Shown piece after piece: positions 46,493-55,795 of a stretch of DNA of 64,000 nt (positions within the stretch are counted from its first letter, which is position 1; each line of letters begins with the position of its first letter). Under the pieces are notes generated by a model. It did no database searches, had not been told where the DNA came from, and saw nothing but the letters and a program-made list of their open reading frames with translations. The stretch comes from Corynebacterium spheniscorum (lineage in GTDB: Bacteria > Actinomycetota > Actinomycetes > Mycobacteriales > Mycobacteriaceae): positions 62,001 to 126,000 of the forward strand of contig NZ_FOPJ01000001.1 in NCBI RefSeq assembly GCF_900113445.1, given 5' to 3'. The position numbers and the translations under genes are program-made.

Positions 46493-47908
46493 ATGGCGAA
46501 GAAATTTGCGAAGGAACACAGCGCACCAAATAAGGATCCACGCCGGAGTATCCCACGCGTCGATGAACTCCTAGAGATCTACCACGCCACGCCCAGCAAG
46601 ATTAACCGCGAACGCGCCCTCGAGATCGCCCGCGAAGTTCAAGCCGATGCCCGCGCCGAAACACCCGGCAGGTTCAGCGAACTCAGTGCCGATGACCTAG
46701 CCGCCAGGGTGCGGGAGGAATACGCCCAGCGCCTGGGGAATACGCAACCTAGTTCTCTTACTGCGGTGCTTAATGCCACCGGGGTGATCATCCACACCAA
46801 CTTAGGGCGCGCCCCGCTGAGCAACGCCGCCCAAGAAGCCCTCATCCAAGCCAGCGGCTATGTGGATGTAGAGATGGATCTTGATAGCGGCCGGCGTTCC
46901 AGTACCCGCGGGAAAGCCCCCAGCCAAGCCCTGGTGTGGGCACTAGGTACCCCAGCTGCTGAAGATGCCCTGATTGTGGGCAATGGTGCTGGGGCATTGA
47001 TGTTGGCTGCCACCGCTTTATGCGGAATTGGTGGGCAGATCATTATTTCCCGCGGTGAGCTCATTGAAATTGGTGCTGGGTTTAGGCTCCCGGAACTTAT
47101 TGAGGCCACCGGGGCAAAGCTCATTGAAGTAGGTGCCACCAACCGCACACACCTCGCGGACTATGCCAAAGCCTTAGAACAACACGGCACCACCACAGGC
47201 AGCGCCACCACACGCACCGCGATTTTTAAGGTGCACCCTTCTAATTACCGGGTAGCTGGGTTCCACGCGGAAGTGGGCTTAAAAGAATTACGCACCCTCG
47301 CCGATGAATACGCCATCCCGCTGATCACCGATGTGGGTTCCGGTTTGCTGCACCCTGAACCTCGCCTACCCCAAGAACCCGATATGGCTAGTGCCCTTAA
47401 AGATGGTGCAGACCTGGTGATCGCCAGCGGCGACAAACTTTTTGGTGGCCCCCAAGCAGGGCTTATTGCTGGTAAGAAAAGCTATGTTCAGGCGCTTCGT
47501 CAACACCCCCTGGCACGAGCCGTGCGGGTAGATAAACTCACCCTCGCCGCTATTGAAGCGACCATCTATGGCCACGACACCGCCCCGGTTCTTCAGGCGT
47601 TGCGCAGCGATCCGGAAGAACTTCGCCGACGCACCGAAAAACTCGCCGCTGATGTTGGGGTGGGGGAGGTTATTGAACATGAAGGCCGTGTGGGTGGCGG
47701 TGGTGCCCCGGAATACCCGCTGCCAGGGTGGGCATTAGCGCTTCCGGCGGGACTGAGTGCGCTCCTGCGCCAACCCACTGATCCAGATACCGCGGTGGTG
47801 GTGGCCCGCGAATACCAGGGGCATACCCTGATTGATCTGCGCTGCGTTCCTGAAGAAGAGGATGCGGCGGTTGCGGACGCTTTAAAAACTATTCTGGATA
47901 AGCTTTAA
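46493..47908 (+). CDS. selA: L-seryl-tRNA(Sec) selenium transferase
   Basis: 471-residue PLP enzyme that converts seryl-tRNA(Sec) to selenocysteyl-tRNA. The PLP lysine is Lys315 in SGDKLFGGPQAGLI. Other SelA motifs: INRERALEIAREV in the tRNA-binding N-terminal domain, LNATGVIIHTNLGRAPLS, VGNGAGALMLAATAL, ISRGELIEIGAGFRLPE and KVHPSNYRVAGF. ATG at 46493 is 58 nt after selC. selB follows after 55 nt, so the two are likely cotranscribed. Confidence 0.97.
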   Translation: MAKKFAKEHSAPNKDPRRSIPRVDELLEIYHATPSKINRERALEIAREVQADARAETPGRFSELSADDLAARVREEYAQRLGNTQPSSLTAVLNATGVIIHTNLGRAPLSNAAQEALIQASGYVDVEMDLDSGRRSSTRGKAPSQALVWALGTPAAEDALIVGNGAGALMLAATALCGIGGQIIISRGELIEIGAGFRLPELIEATGAKLIEVGATNRTHLADYAKALEQHGTTTGSATTRTAIFKVHPSNYRVAGFHAEVGLKELRTLADEYAIPLITDVGSGLLHPEPRLPQEPDMASALKDGADLVIASGDKLFGGPQAGLIAGKKSYVQALRQHPLARAVRVDKLTLAAIEATIYGHDTAPVLQALRSDPEELRRRTEKLAADVGVGEVIEHEGRVGGGGAPEYPLPGWALALPAGLSALLRQPTDPDTAVVVAREYQGHTLIDLRCVPEEEDAAVADALKTILDKL

Positions 47909-47963
47909 GGAAATAACGCTCACTCGCGCAAACGCTCACGCACAAAGGAGTCCTCAGCTCATC

Positions 47964-49772
47964 GTGTTTGTTCTTGCCACCGCCGGCCATGTTGACCACG
48001 GCAAATCCACCTTGGTATCAGCACTTACCGGGATGCAGCCGGATCGTTGGGAAGAAGAACAACGCCGCGGCCTCACCATTGATCTTGGGTTCGCCTGGAC
48101 CACCCTTCCCTCCGGCCGCGACCTGGCCTTCGTGGATGTGCCCGGCCATGAGCGCTTCTTAGGCAATATGTTGGCCGGCATTGGCCCCGCCCCCGCGGTG
48201 ATGCTGGTAGTAGCTGCCGATGAAGGCTGGCAGGAACAAAGCACCGACCACCTTGATGCCCTCAATGCCCTTGGGAAAACAACTGGGCTAGTAGTACTCA
48301 CCCGCGCCGATCGCGCCGATGAAGCCCGCCGCGAGGAAGTAAAAGCCGATATCCGCCGCCGCCTGGCTGGCACCAGCCTCGCCGGCGCGCCGATCTGTAC
48401 GGTTTCTGCCACAACCGGGGAAGGTATGGACGCACTGCGCAGCACCCTCGATGAGGTACTGAGCACTCTGCCTGAACCCAACCCGGATGCCCGCACCCGC
48501 CTATGGATCGACCGTGCTTTTAGCATTAGCGGTGCCGGCACCGTGATCACCGGCACGCTCACTGCTGGCACGCTTCGCCGCGGCGATGAGGTAGAACTCC
48601 TGCTTAAAGGGCAAAACACCGCACAGCGGGTAACTATCCGTGGCCTGCAATCTGAAGAAGAAGCCATGGCTGAGGTGGGCCCCACCCGGCGGGTGGCGGT
48701 GAATCTTCGCGGAATTGAAGCCTCCCAGATTCGCCGCGGTGACCTGCTCTTAGCCCCCATTAACGCCTGGCCGCTTAGCACCACTATTGATGTGCGCCGC
48801 CTGCCTGCTATCAGCGAACACCTCCTGAACGAGGCCCCGCAGGAACTCGCCGCGCACATTGGCACCCTGGAACTACAGGTGCGCCTGCGCCCGTTTGGCA
48901 AGAACCATGCGCGGCTGCAGCTTCCCCATCCGGTGGCCCTGCAGATTGGTGATCGCCTGGTGTTAAGAGCACCCGGTGATCACGCCGTATTCTCGGGCGT
49001 GGAAGTCATTGATCTGTCTCCCGCGCCCCTTGCCCGCCGCGGGGACGCAGCACGCCACCAACACGATCTCGAAGAAGCTAATTTTACCGACCCCACCACC
49101 TTTATCCAGCGAGAACTCACCCGCCACAGCATCCTTCATCCCCACACACTTAGCCGCGCCGGGGTGCCCATGCCCGCTGAGCCGCCGGCAGGAATCGTGC
49201 AGGTGGGGCAGTGGTGGGTAAAAGAACAGACCCTAGCTGAGCTTGCCCACGCCGCCCGGGCCGCGGCGACAAGCAGCGATCCGCTGCACCCTGGGGCCAG
49301 TAAACAGCAGGTCACCAAGCTTTTGCCCACCCCGGAGTTGTATCCGGAGGTGCTGCGCCGCGCCGGGTTGCAGGAGGCTGATGGCCGCGTGCGCCTGCCC
49401 GGGGCGAAGGTGAATTTGGGGCGCGCGGAGGAAGCCATCGCCACCATTGAAGAGTGGCTTGCCGAGGAACCTTTTAATGCCCCCGATGCTACTGAGCTGC
49501 GGGATCTTCGCTTAGGTCCGCGGGAACTCGCCGCGGCAGCCAAGGCAGGCAGGATCCTTCGCTTGCCTTCCGAGATCGTGTTATTGCCCTCCGCGCCCGC
49601 TGCGGCTAGGGCGGTGCTTAAAGGTTTGCCGCAGCCCTTCACCCTCAGCGAGGCTAGGAAGGCATTAAACACCACCCGAAGGGTCGCTGTGCCTTTCTTG
49701 GAATACCTTGATAGCCAGCGGGTAACCCGCAAAGTTGATGCTCATAGTGGGGCGAGGGTGGTGTGTGAGTAG
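47964..49772 (+). CDS. selB: Selenocysteine-specific elongation factor
   Basis: 602-residue GTPase that brings Sec-tRNA to UGA codons marked by a SECIS hairpin. GTG at 47964 places G1 (AGHVDHGKST) ten residues from the N-terminus as usual; AAAGGAG is 13 nt upstream, rather far. G2 region RRGLTIDLGFAW, G3 DVPGHERFLGNML and G4 TRAD are visible, then EF-Tu-like domains II and III and a C-terminal half of winged-helix repeats that would bind the SECIS hairpin. Its in-window client is fdhF; no other Sec gene is seen in this window. Confidence 0.97.
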   Translation: MFVLATAGHVDHGKSTLVSALTGMQPDRWEEEQRRGLTIDLGFAWTTLPSGRDLAFVDVPGHERFLGNMLAGIGPAPAVMLVVAADEGWQEQSTDHLDALNALGKTTGLVVLTRADRADEARREEVKADIRRRLAGTSLAGAPICTVSATTGEGMDALRSTLDEVLSTLPEPNPDARTRLWIDRAFSISGAGTVITGTLTAGTLRRGDEVELLLKGQNTAQRVTIRGLQSEEEAMAEVGPTRRVAVNLRGIEASQIRRGDLLLAPINAWPLSTTIDVRRLPAISEHLLNEAPQELAAHIGTLELQVRLRPFGKNHARLQLPHPVALQIGDRLVLRAPGDHAVFSGVEVIDLSPAPLARRGDAARHQHDLEEANFTDPTTFIQRELTRHSILHPHTLSRAGVPMPAEPPAGIVQVGQWWVKEQTLAELAHAARAAATSSDPLHPGASKQQVTKLLPTPELYPEVLRRAGLQEADGRVRLPGAKVNLGRAEEAIATIEEWLAEEPFNAPDATELRDLRLGPRELAAAAKAGRILRLPSEIVLLPSAPAAARAVLKGLPQPFTLSEARKALNTTRRVAVPFLEYLDSQRVTRKVDAHSGARVVCE

Positions 49773-49778
49773 GCCGTG

Positions 49779-49807
49779 TTGCTGAGTTCGGGTGAAGGTG
49801 GTTTAAT
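49779..49807 (+). promoter_or_regulatory. Candidate promoter of rplN-rplX-rplE
   Basis: TTGCTG (49779-49784), 17-bp spacer, TTTAAT (49802-49807). The resulting leader contains a hairpin GTGCGTC (49867-49873)/GACGCAC (49888-49894) before the AGGAG ribosome-binding site. A separate promoter is expected because rplN is cut off from the S10 operon. Confidence 0.4.
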
Positions 49808-49920
49808 ACTGGGGTTGCCTGCGTAGAGCTTTGTTGCCATGCGTAGTCACATGTACATCAGACCGCGTGCGTCTGGGACGGAAATCCGACGCACATACAA
49901 ACCAGGTCAGGAGACCACTA

Positions 49921-50289
49921 GTGATTCAGCAGGAATCGCGTCTGCGGGTCGCCGATAACACCGGTGCACGAGAAATTCTGTGCATCCGCGTGCTTGGCGG
50001 CTCCACTCGACGCTTCGCTGGCATCGGTGATGTCATCGTCGCCACCGTTAAGGAAGCCACCCCCGGCGGCAACGTGAAGGCCGGCGACATTGTTCGCGCC
50101 GTCATCGTTCGCGCCAAGAAGGAAACCCGTCGCGCTGACGGCTCCTATATCTCCTTCGATGAAAACGCTGCCGTGATCATCAAGAACGACAACGAGCCCC
50201 GCGGTACCCGTGTTTTCGGACCGGTTGCTCGCGAGCTTCGTGAAAAGAAGTTCATGAAGATCGTGTCTCTTGCACCGGAGGTGATTTAG
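49921..50289 (+). CDS. rplN: 50S ribosomal protein L14
   Basis: 122-residue L14, GTG start at 49921 after CAGGAG. Standard [26 protein letters not shown] start and [17 protein letters not shown] (in parts). In most bacteria it follows rpsQ directly; here it heads a new transcription unit after selB. Confidence 0.99.
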   Translation: MIQQESRLRVADNTGAREILCIRVLGGSTRRFAGIGDVIVATVKEATPGGNVKAGDIVRAVIVRAKKETRRADGSYISFDENAAVIIKNDNEPRGTRVFGPVARELREKKFMKIVSLAPEVI

Positions 50290-50604
50290 TTGAAGATCCA
50301 TAAGGGCGACATGGTTGTCGTTATCTCTGGCCCGGACAAGGGTGCCCAGGGCAAGGTCATTGAGGCCTACCCGAAGCGCAATAAGGTTCTGGTTGAAGGC
50401 GTCAACCGCATCAAGAAGCATGTTGCGAACTCTGCTCCCGAGCGTGGTGCTGAGTCCGGCGGCATCGTCACCCAGGAGGCCCCGATTCACGTCTCCAACG
50501 TGATGGTCCTCGACTCCGACGGCAACCCGACTCGCGTCGGCTACCGTTACGACGAAAACGGCAAGAAGGTCCGTATTTCGCGACGCAACGGGAAGGACAT
50601 CTAA
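50290..50604 (+). CDS. rplX: 50S ribosomal protein L24
   Basis: 104-residue L24, an assembly initiator protein. TTG start at 50290 directly abuts the rplN stop; GGAGG lies 10 nt upstream inside rplN. KOW motif [21 protein letters not shown] is near the N-terminus (given in parts in the family), and [12 protein letters not shown] ends it. Confidence 0.98.
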   Translation: MKIHKGDMVVVISGPDKGAQGKVIEAYPKRNKVLVEGVNRIKKHVANSAPERGAESGGIVTQEAPIHVSNVMVLDSDGNPTRVGYRYDENGKKVRISRRNGKDI

Positions 50605-50606
50605 AC

Positions 50607-51173
50607 ATGAGCGAGAATTACACCCCGCGTCTGAAGACCCGTTACCGCGAAGAAATTCGCGCGAAGCTGAACGAAGAGTTCTCCTTCGATAACGTCATGC
50701 AGATCCCCGGCGTCACCAAGGTTGTTGTCAACATGGGTGTCGGCGATGCTGCTCGTGACTCCAAGCTGATCAATGGTGCCATGGAAGACCTGGCCCTGAT
50801 CACCGGCCAGAAGCCACAGATCCGTCGCGCCAAGAAGTCCATCGCTAACTTCAAGCTGCGTGAAGGTATGCCCATCGGTGCCCGCGTTACCCTGCGTGGC
50901 GACCGCATGTGGGAGTTCCTGGACCGTCTGCTGACCGTCGCACTGCCGCGTATTCGCGACTTCCGCGGCCTGTCTGACCAGCAGTTCGATGGCCACGGCA
51001 ACTACACCTTCGGCCTGACCGAGCAAACCATGTTCTACGAAATTGACGTGGACAAGGTTGATCGCCCCCGTGGTATGGACATCACCGTTGTGACCACCGC
51101 GACCAACAACGACGAAGGTCGTGCGCTGCTCCGCGAACTGGGCTTCCCCTTCAAGAAGAACGACCAGAACTAA
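50607..51173 (+). CDS. rplE: 50S ribosomal protein L5
   Basis: 188-residue L5, which contacts 5S rRNA and the P-site tRNA. Motifs: [40 protein letters not shown] (in parts), [21 protein letters not shown] segment and [17 protein letters not shown]. Starts 3 nt after rplX. In many spc operons rpsN and rpsH come next; here there is a terminator, a 1.1-kb gap and formate genes instead. Confidence 0.99.
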   Translation: MSENYTPRLKTRYREEIRAKLNEEFSFDNVMQIPGVTKVVVNMGVGDAARDSKLINGAMEDLALITGQKPQIRRAKKSIANFKLREGMPIGARVTLRGDRMWEFLDRLLTVALPRIRDFRGLSDQQFDGHGNYTFGLTEQTMFYEIDVDKVDRPRGMDITVVTTATNNDEGRALLRELGFPFKKNDQN

Positions 51174-51240
51174 GATTCCGGCGCTGTAAATCTGAAGCGG
51201 TTCTAGTTCGAACGGTTTCACGCTTCATTGAAGCTTCACT

Positions 51241-51284
51241 AAACCCCCGTTCCTTGCATCATGAGTGTGAGGTGGCGGGGGTTT
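51241..51284 (+). terminator. Terminator after rplE
   Basis: AAACCCCCG (51241-51249) pairs with CGGGGGTTT (51276-51284); long loop of 26 nt with a possible inner stem. Confidence 0.65.
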
Positions 51285-52431
51285 GGTGCGTTGGGGGTGA
51301 GGGGAGTGCGGTGGGTGGACTATCCTAGGGAACAATTACTCGCCAATTTAGGCACCATTACCAGCGTTTATGCCGATAACTGGACACACATTTTGTCCTT
51401 TAACTCGGGGTTGGTGCGCAAGGACTGACATAAGCCGGACGCCTTGTTAAGCTCGTCGGTTCTTCAGCAAGCATCGCGTACCTGGTGCAGGAGTTTTGCG
51501 GAAGTACGTATACCCGCTGAAGTGCGCTAACCCTCGTGGATATAGCGGACCTCGGCTGGGCATTATGGTCCGCCGTGAAGGAAGGCATTAACCACCTTCA
51601 GGATTTCGGTCAGTAAGCGAAAGACCTCGGTGGCCAGCTTGACCTTGGAAGTACTGCTGGCGCCGGGGTCTTGTGGGTTCCGACCGTTGGGCAGTGCCCT
51701 TTGGTTGGCGTTTCGGTTTCTTTTTATCCCTCACGACCACCTCTTTCGTCGCTAGGGCCTTCCGCGAGTCAAGCTGCACGTGAAGGACCCGCGCAGGCGC
51801 GGGGCATACGCGCAGCGACGGAAGGGGCTCTAACGCACGCGCTAGCGACCACAGATCACAGGCCCTTAGTTCTGCTTTGGTGCTAGAGGTTGATCGCCAG
51901 AATCAACTTGGGGTTAGAACTCCTCATTATGCGAGCTCGAAGGCATTTTCTAGCTTTGTCGAAGCGCTTTCTTTCGGGGTAGCGCATTTCTTCGGTTGAG
52001 ATCAGGATAAATACCCCCGAAATAATGAGAGCGGCGTTATGTTCCTGGGCACACCCCTTGCCTTGGCTCTAGTCGGCTAAGGCTACCCAAAATTCATTAA
52101 TAAAATCGCAGGTGAGCACAAGTAACCCCTTTTTTCAACTCCTGCCTTAAGTTGTAGCTAATCTTATTGTGTACGGACTTATAGCAGGTAGGGGGCATGT
52201 TTTGGGGTCTTGCTGTGTGGAAAAAGCTGTGTGTTTTCGTTAAGGTTCCTAGCAGCCTTCACGCGCATCTGCGCAGCCCTCGCACCTTAGTGACCACAAA
52301 GAAGTGAAGAGTCAGGTACCTAAGGGTCCGCGCGTGAAGTCACTAATTAATGAGCGGTTTGGCTGAAGCCAGACGTTCACACCGACTGACATTTGCCCCC
52401 CACTCACACTCATAGTGAAAGGCCCGAGGAT
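51285..52431. other. Long interval upstream of the formate channel gene
   Basis: About 1.15 kb with no convincing gene. It holds one copy of a 78-bp element (51328-51405) also found at 57780-57857. A reverse-strand open frame at 51588-51779 (Lys/Arg-rich, 63 codons) has no family resemblance and no clear ribosome-binding site. The section 51900-52250 is A/T-rich. Confidence 0.5.
51328..51405. repeat. 78-bp duplicated intergenic element, copy A
   Basis: Starts GGGAACAATTA and ends GTCCTTTAACT. It aligns without gaps to copy B at 57780-57857 in the same orientation: 57 of 78 positions identical by hand count. Both copies contain GGACACAC followed by TTTTGTCC, a near-palindrome. One reading frame gives similar short peptides (REQL-LANLGTIT and WEQL-TVDLATLT), so it may be a relic of a gene or a shared control element. 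Confidence 0.6.
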
Positions 52432-53217
52432 ATGAGCCTGAACGAATCCGCTGCAGCCGCGGTGAAAAAGAAAATCACCCTCCTGGAGGAGGATTTCCCG
52501 CGCTTCGCCGTGCGCGCCACCCTTGGTGGTGTGTATTTGGCGCTGGGTACGGCCTTTGCGGCGGTCGCCGGTCATGCCGTAGAGCAACTTGCCCCCGGGA
52601 TGGGAAGTCTGACTTTCTCCTTCCTCTTCGGCTTAGGTCTTTTTTCCATCATCTTGTTGGGTGCTGATCTAGCCACCGGCGACATGATGTACATGGTCTA
52701 TGGCGCAGTTCAGAAGTACACCTCCTGGACTAAAGCCTTCTACCTGATCATCGTGTGCACCATCTTCAACCTCATCGGTGCGATCCTCATTGCAGTGATG
52801 CTGGCGCAAACCGCAAAGTTCGGAAATATCACCCCAGATCACCTGATAGCCACCATTACCGAAGCCAAGCTGCACAAGGGCCCCTTCGATGCACTGGTGG
52901 AAGCCATCATGGCTAACTTCGTGGTGAACATGGCTGTGCTGGGTGCTGTCTTCTGCAAGGACGTGGCCAGCAAGTTCCTGACCATCATTCCGATCATCGC
53001 CATGTTCGTTGGTATGGGCCTCGAGCACGTTATTGCTAACTTCTGCCTGATGAGCATTACCTTCTTCACCTCCAACCCGATGATCGACTCCATGGCCTTT
53101 GGCCCGGTGGCCATGAACTGGGCTGTGGTGTGGGTCGGCAATGTGATCGGTGGCGGCTTCCTCATCGGTGGGCTTTATGCCTGGCTGAACCGCGGCAGCG
53201 AGGCCTTCCGCGACTAA
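52432..53217 (+). CDS. focA: Formate/nitrite (FNT) family channel, probable formate transporter
   Basis: 261-residue pentameric-type membrane channel with six hydrophobic segments. ATG at 52432 follows AAAGG; the frame extends upstream without a better start. FNT features: LGGVYLALGTAF near the first helix, a polar loop around SKFGNI/TPDHL equivalent (AKFGNITPDHL), and a central helix with the conserved histidine region MGLEHVIANFCLMS. The adjacent fdhD and nearby Sec formate dehydrogenase make formate the likely substrate; nitrite cannot be excluded. A double-stem terminator follows, shared with the convergent fdhD. Confidence 0.88.
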   Translation: MSLNESAAAAVKKKITLLEEDFPRFAVRATLGGVYLALGTAFAAVAGHAVEQLAPGMGSLTFSFLFGLGLFSIILLGADLATGDMMYMVYGAVQKYTSWTKAFYLIIVCTIFNLIGAILIAVMLAQTAKFGNITPDHLIATITEAKLHKGPFDALVEAIMANFVVNMAVLGAVFCKDVASKFLTIIPIIAMFVGMGLEHVIANFCLMSITFFTSNPMIDSMAFGPVAMNWAVVWVGNVIGGGFLIGGLYAWLNRGSEAFRD

Positions 53218-53244
53218 GCGCACAGCCCCCTGGACTTAAACAAC

Positions 53245-53301
53245 AGCCACGGCTGGTGCGGAGGAATTCTTATTCTCTCCGGACACTAGCCGTGGCTTTT
53301 T
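53245..53301 (+). terminator. Terminator between convergent focA and fdhD
   Basis: AGCCACGGCT (53245-53254) pairs with AGCCGTGGCT (53288-53297), with an inner GGAG/CTCC stem; followed by TTTTG on the + strand. Confidence 0.85.
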
Positions 53302-53309
53302 GTGTGCTG

Positions 53310-54152
53310 TTAATTATTGATGCGCCCAGAATAGAGATTGAAGCGACGCCCACGGATAAAGCCCACTAGGCCGAGGTTTGCTTCCCGGGCTAGATCCACC
53401 GCTAAAGACGTCGCAGCAGATACCGCTAGCAGTGCTGAAAATCGTGCCGCAATGGCCTTTTGGGCAAGCTCGAAGCTAGCCCTGGAGCTCATAACCAATA
53501 ACAAGTCCTCAGCCGGTAAGCGATTATTGAGCAGTAGGTGCCCAATGACCTTATCGGCGGCGTTGTGGCGACCAATATCTTCGCGCACCACAATCGGCTG
53601 GCCTTCTAAGGTGAACGCACCAGCCGCATGAATGCCACCAGTTTTGCGGAAACTCTTTTGATGCTCCCGCAAAATCTCCGGTACTCGCACCACAACGTCG
53701 GGGTCCAAAGGATGCGCAGGTAGCGGGGCAGGGCAGCTGCCCATAATTTTTTCAATGGAGGAGCTGCCGCACACCCCACAGGCAGATGTTGTGGGAGTTA
53801 GACGAATGCTTTGCGCGCTTGGCGGTGGCACATGCGCAGCAAGTTCGACATTCAACACGTTATAGGTGTTCTCGCCATGAGGCCCCGTAGCGCCGGCACA
53901 ATAGCGCGCCGTTTTCACATCCTCAGCCTGATGAATCACACCTTCACCGAGAAGAAAGCCGTGCGCCCATTCAATATCATCACCGGGGGTGCGCATAGTG
54001 GTGGTGAAGGTGGTTCCATTCACCCTTAACTCGAGGGGCTCCTCCACACTCAACAGATCAGCGCGGGTGTCAATAGTTAAGGCACCATCAGGCTGATCAG
54101 CAGGTGGCAAGGTCACCTTAGTGACAGCTGCAGAACGGGTGATTCTTCCCAC
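53310..54152 (-). CDS. fdhD: Formate dehydrogenase sulfurtransferase accessory protein
   Basis: 280-residue FdhD, which passes sulfur from a cysteine desulfurase to the Mo-bisMGD cofactor and is needed for FDH activity. The catalytic loop is TTSACGVCGSSS, matching the CxxC of E. coli FdhD. Other family segments: DDIEWAHGFLLGEGV, KTGGIHAAGAF, VREDIGRHNAADKVIG and SSRASFELAQKA. GTG start at 54152-54150, 5 nt after the upstream DUF6457 gene stop. It serves the fdhF enzyme 11 kb away. Confidence 0.96.
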   Translation of the reverse strand: MGRITRSAAVTKVTLPPADQPDGALTIDTRADLLSVEEPLELRVNGTTFTTTMRTPGDDIEWAHGFLLGEGVIHQAEDVKTARYCAGATGPHGENTYNVLNVELAAHVPPPSAQSIRLTPTTSACGVCGSSSIEKIMGSCPAPLPAHPLDPDVVVRVPEILREHQKSFRKTGGIHAAGAFTLEGQPIVVREDIGRHNAADKVIGHLLLNNRLPAEDLLLVMSSRASFELAQKAIAARFSALLAVSAATSLAVDLAREANLGLVGFIRGRRFNLYSGRINN

Positions 54153-54157
54153 GGGGA

Positions 54158-54454
54158 TTAAGAGTCCTGATCCTCGGCGATAATATCGCGCAGATTCTTA
54201 GCTGCCTTGCGAACAAACTCTTGTCGTTGTTTCGCCGATAGGTCCTGCGAACCTGCGGCTACGCCCACGAGGAAAGCAGTCAGCGGGGCAGCAGGGCGGG
54301 AAGGCCCATGCGCGACATCGCGGGTGAGGTCCAATAGATCGCCTACGACCGGGCGGATGAGGCTTTCATCAACACCTAGTTCGCGGGCTGCGCGATCTAA
54401 CCAACGGTGTGCGTGAGTGAAATCTTGATCGGTGTTCTTTTTATGTTCAGACAT
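54158..54454 (-). CDS. DUF6457 protein, probable molybdenum-cofactor accessory
   Basis: 98 residues, soluble and helical: HAHRWLDRAARELGVD, SLIRPVVGDLLDLTRDVAHGPSRPAAPLTAFLVG (in parts) and LSAKQRQEFVRKAAKNLRDI. The family is common in Actinobacteria next to or fused with MobA-type Mo-cofactor enzymes (from memory). Five nt separate it from fdhD, so the two form an operon; a role in MGD insertion or FDH maturation is inferred. Confidence 0.75.
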   Translation of the reverse strand: MSEHKKNTDQDFTHAHRWLDRAARELGVDESLIRPVVGDLLDLTRDVAHGPSRPAAPLTAFLVGVAAGSQDLSAKQRQEFVRKAAKNLRDIIAEDQDS

Positions 54455-54840
54455 GAGCGGGTGAGCTCAGCTCCTTGGGAAATTTTCTTCAGGGTTGTCA
54501 CCTTGCAACCTTACGCGTGGGGCTTAACCGGAGACGCTACTTCATCCTGCTTGTGTGCAAACTAGGTAGTGCTGTAGTGTTGGTCGACGGACTACTGCGC
54601 TTTGCTTGTGTTGGCGTAATTCTTCATGCTCGACATAGGTGAAGCGTTTGTATGTTCCCTGAAAACTGTACATACCTACTTTGTTGTAGGCCCCCCGCCG
54701 CGTCATGCGAACCGAGCGGAAAGCGGCAGCGAGCATCCCAGATGATTTTGTCTGGGGAGCGTGAAGTGGCCCGATGGATCGCCCGGTAAACGCTTTGGTG
54801 GGATGTGGGAACCGCAACGAGAAAGGCACCAGGTCACCTC
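54455..54840. other. Intergenic region before rpsH
   Basis: 386 bp that must contain the divergent promoters of the fdhD pair (leftward) and of the rpsH operon (rightward). No element could be identified with confidence and no gene is seen. Confidence 0.45.
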
Positions 54841-55239
54841 ATGACCATGACTGATCCTATTGCCGACATGTTGTCGCGCGTGCGTAATGCAAACCATGCG
54901 CACCACGACACCGTGTCGATGCCTTCTTCTAACTTGAAGGTCAACATTGCTGAGATCCTCAAGCAAGAAGGCTATATCGCTAACTACACCGTCGAGGACG
55001 CCAAGGTTGGCAAGACCTTGAGCCTCGAGCTGAAGTACGGCCCTTCCCGTGAACGCGCCATCTCCGGCGTGCGTCGCGTGTCCAAGCCGGGTCTGCGCGT
55101 GTACACCAAGTCCACCAACCTGCCGAAGGTGCTGGGGGGTCTGGGCGTGGCCATCATCTCCACGTCTCAGGGTCTGCTGACCGACCGTCAGGCTCACGAG
55201 AAGGGCGTAGGCGGAGAAGTCCTCGCCTACGTCTGGTAA
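54841..55239 (+). CDS. rpsH: 30S ribosomal protein S8
   Basis: 132-residue S8, a 16S rRNA central-domain binder. ATG at 54841 gives [18 protein letters not shown], the standard corynebacterial start; the frame reaches upstream to 54805. Conserved C-terminal [19 protein letters not shown] and GGEVLAYVW. It heads the second half of the spc operon here. Confidence 0.99.
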   Translation: MTMTDPIADMLSRVRNANHAHHDTVSMPSSNLKVNIAEILKQEGYIANYTVEDAKVGKTLSLELKYGPSRERAISGVRRVSKPGLRVYTKSTNLPKVLGGLGVAIISTSQGLLTDRQAHEKGVGGEVLAYVW

Positions 55240-55256
55240 GGGAGGATTGACTTAAT

Positions 55257-55793
55257 ATGTCGCGCATCGGTAAGAACCCGATTCCGGTCCCCAACGGCGT
55301 TGAAATCAAGATCGACGGCCAGCATGTCGAGGTCAAGGGCTCTAAGGGCACCTTGAGCCAGGACATCCCCGCCCCGATCAACGTTGCTGTGGAAGATGGC
55401 CAGATCCTGGTCACCCGCCCGGATGATAACCGCAAGAACCGTGCACTCCACGGCCTGTCCCGCTCCCTGGTGAACAACATGGTTGTTGGTGTCACCGAGG
55501 GTTACACCCAGAAGATGGAAATCCACGGTGTGGGTTACCGCGTCCAGCTCAAGGGCAAGGACCTCGAGTTCTCCCTGGGCTACTCGCACCCGGTCCTCAT
55601 TGAGGCTCCGGAAGGCATCACCTTCGCGGTTGACGGCAACACCAAGTTCTCCATCTCCGGAATCAATAAGCAGCAGGTCGGGCAGATCGCCGCTAACATC
55701 CGTCGTCTGCGGAAGGACGATCCCTATAAGGGTAAGGGCATCCGCTACGAGGGTGAGCAGATCCGCCGCAAGGTCGGAAAGACGGGTAAGTAA
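55257..55793 (+). CDS. rplF: 50S ribosomal protein L6
   Basis: 178-residue L6 near the factor-binding site. Preceded by [23 protein letters not shown] start, [23 protein letters not shown] (in parts) and the C-terminal [24 protein letters not shown] (in parts). Confidence 0.99.
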   Translation: MSRIGKNPIPVPNGVEIKIDGQHVEVKGSKGTLSQDIPAPINVAVEDGQILVTRPDDNRKNRALHGLSRSLVNNMVVGVTEGYTQKMEIHGVGYRVQLKGKDLEFSLGYSHPVLIEAPEGITFAVDGNTKFSISGINKQQVGQIAANIRRLRKDDPYKGKGIRYEGEQIRRKVGKTGK

Positions 55794-55795
55794 GC

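Noticed and set aside
51315..51428. Short gene in copy A of the 78-bp element
   Set aside because: A GTG-initiated frame of about 37 codons exists, but copy B has no start and the differences between copies are not biased to third positions, so coding is not supported.
51588..51779. 63-codon Lys/Arg-rich open frame on the reverse strand
   Set aside because: No start signal, no homology recognised; short frames of this size arise by chance in G/C-rich DNA.
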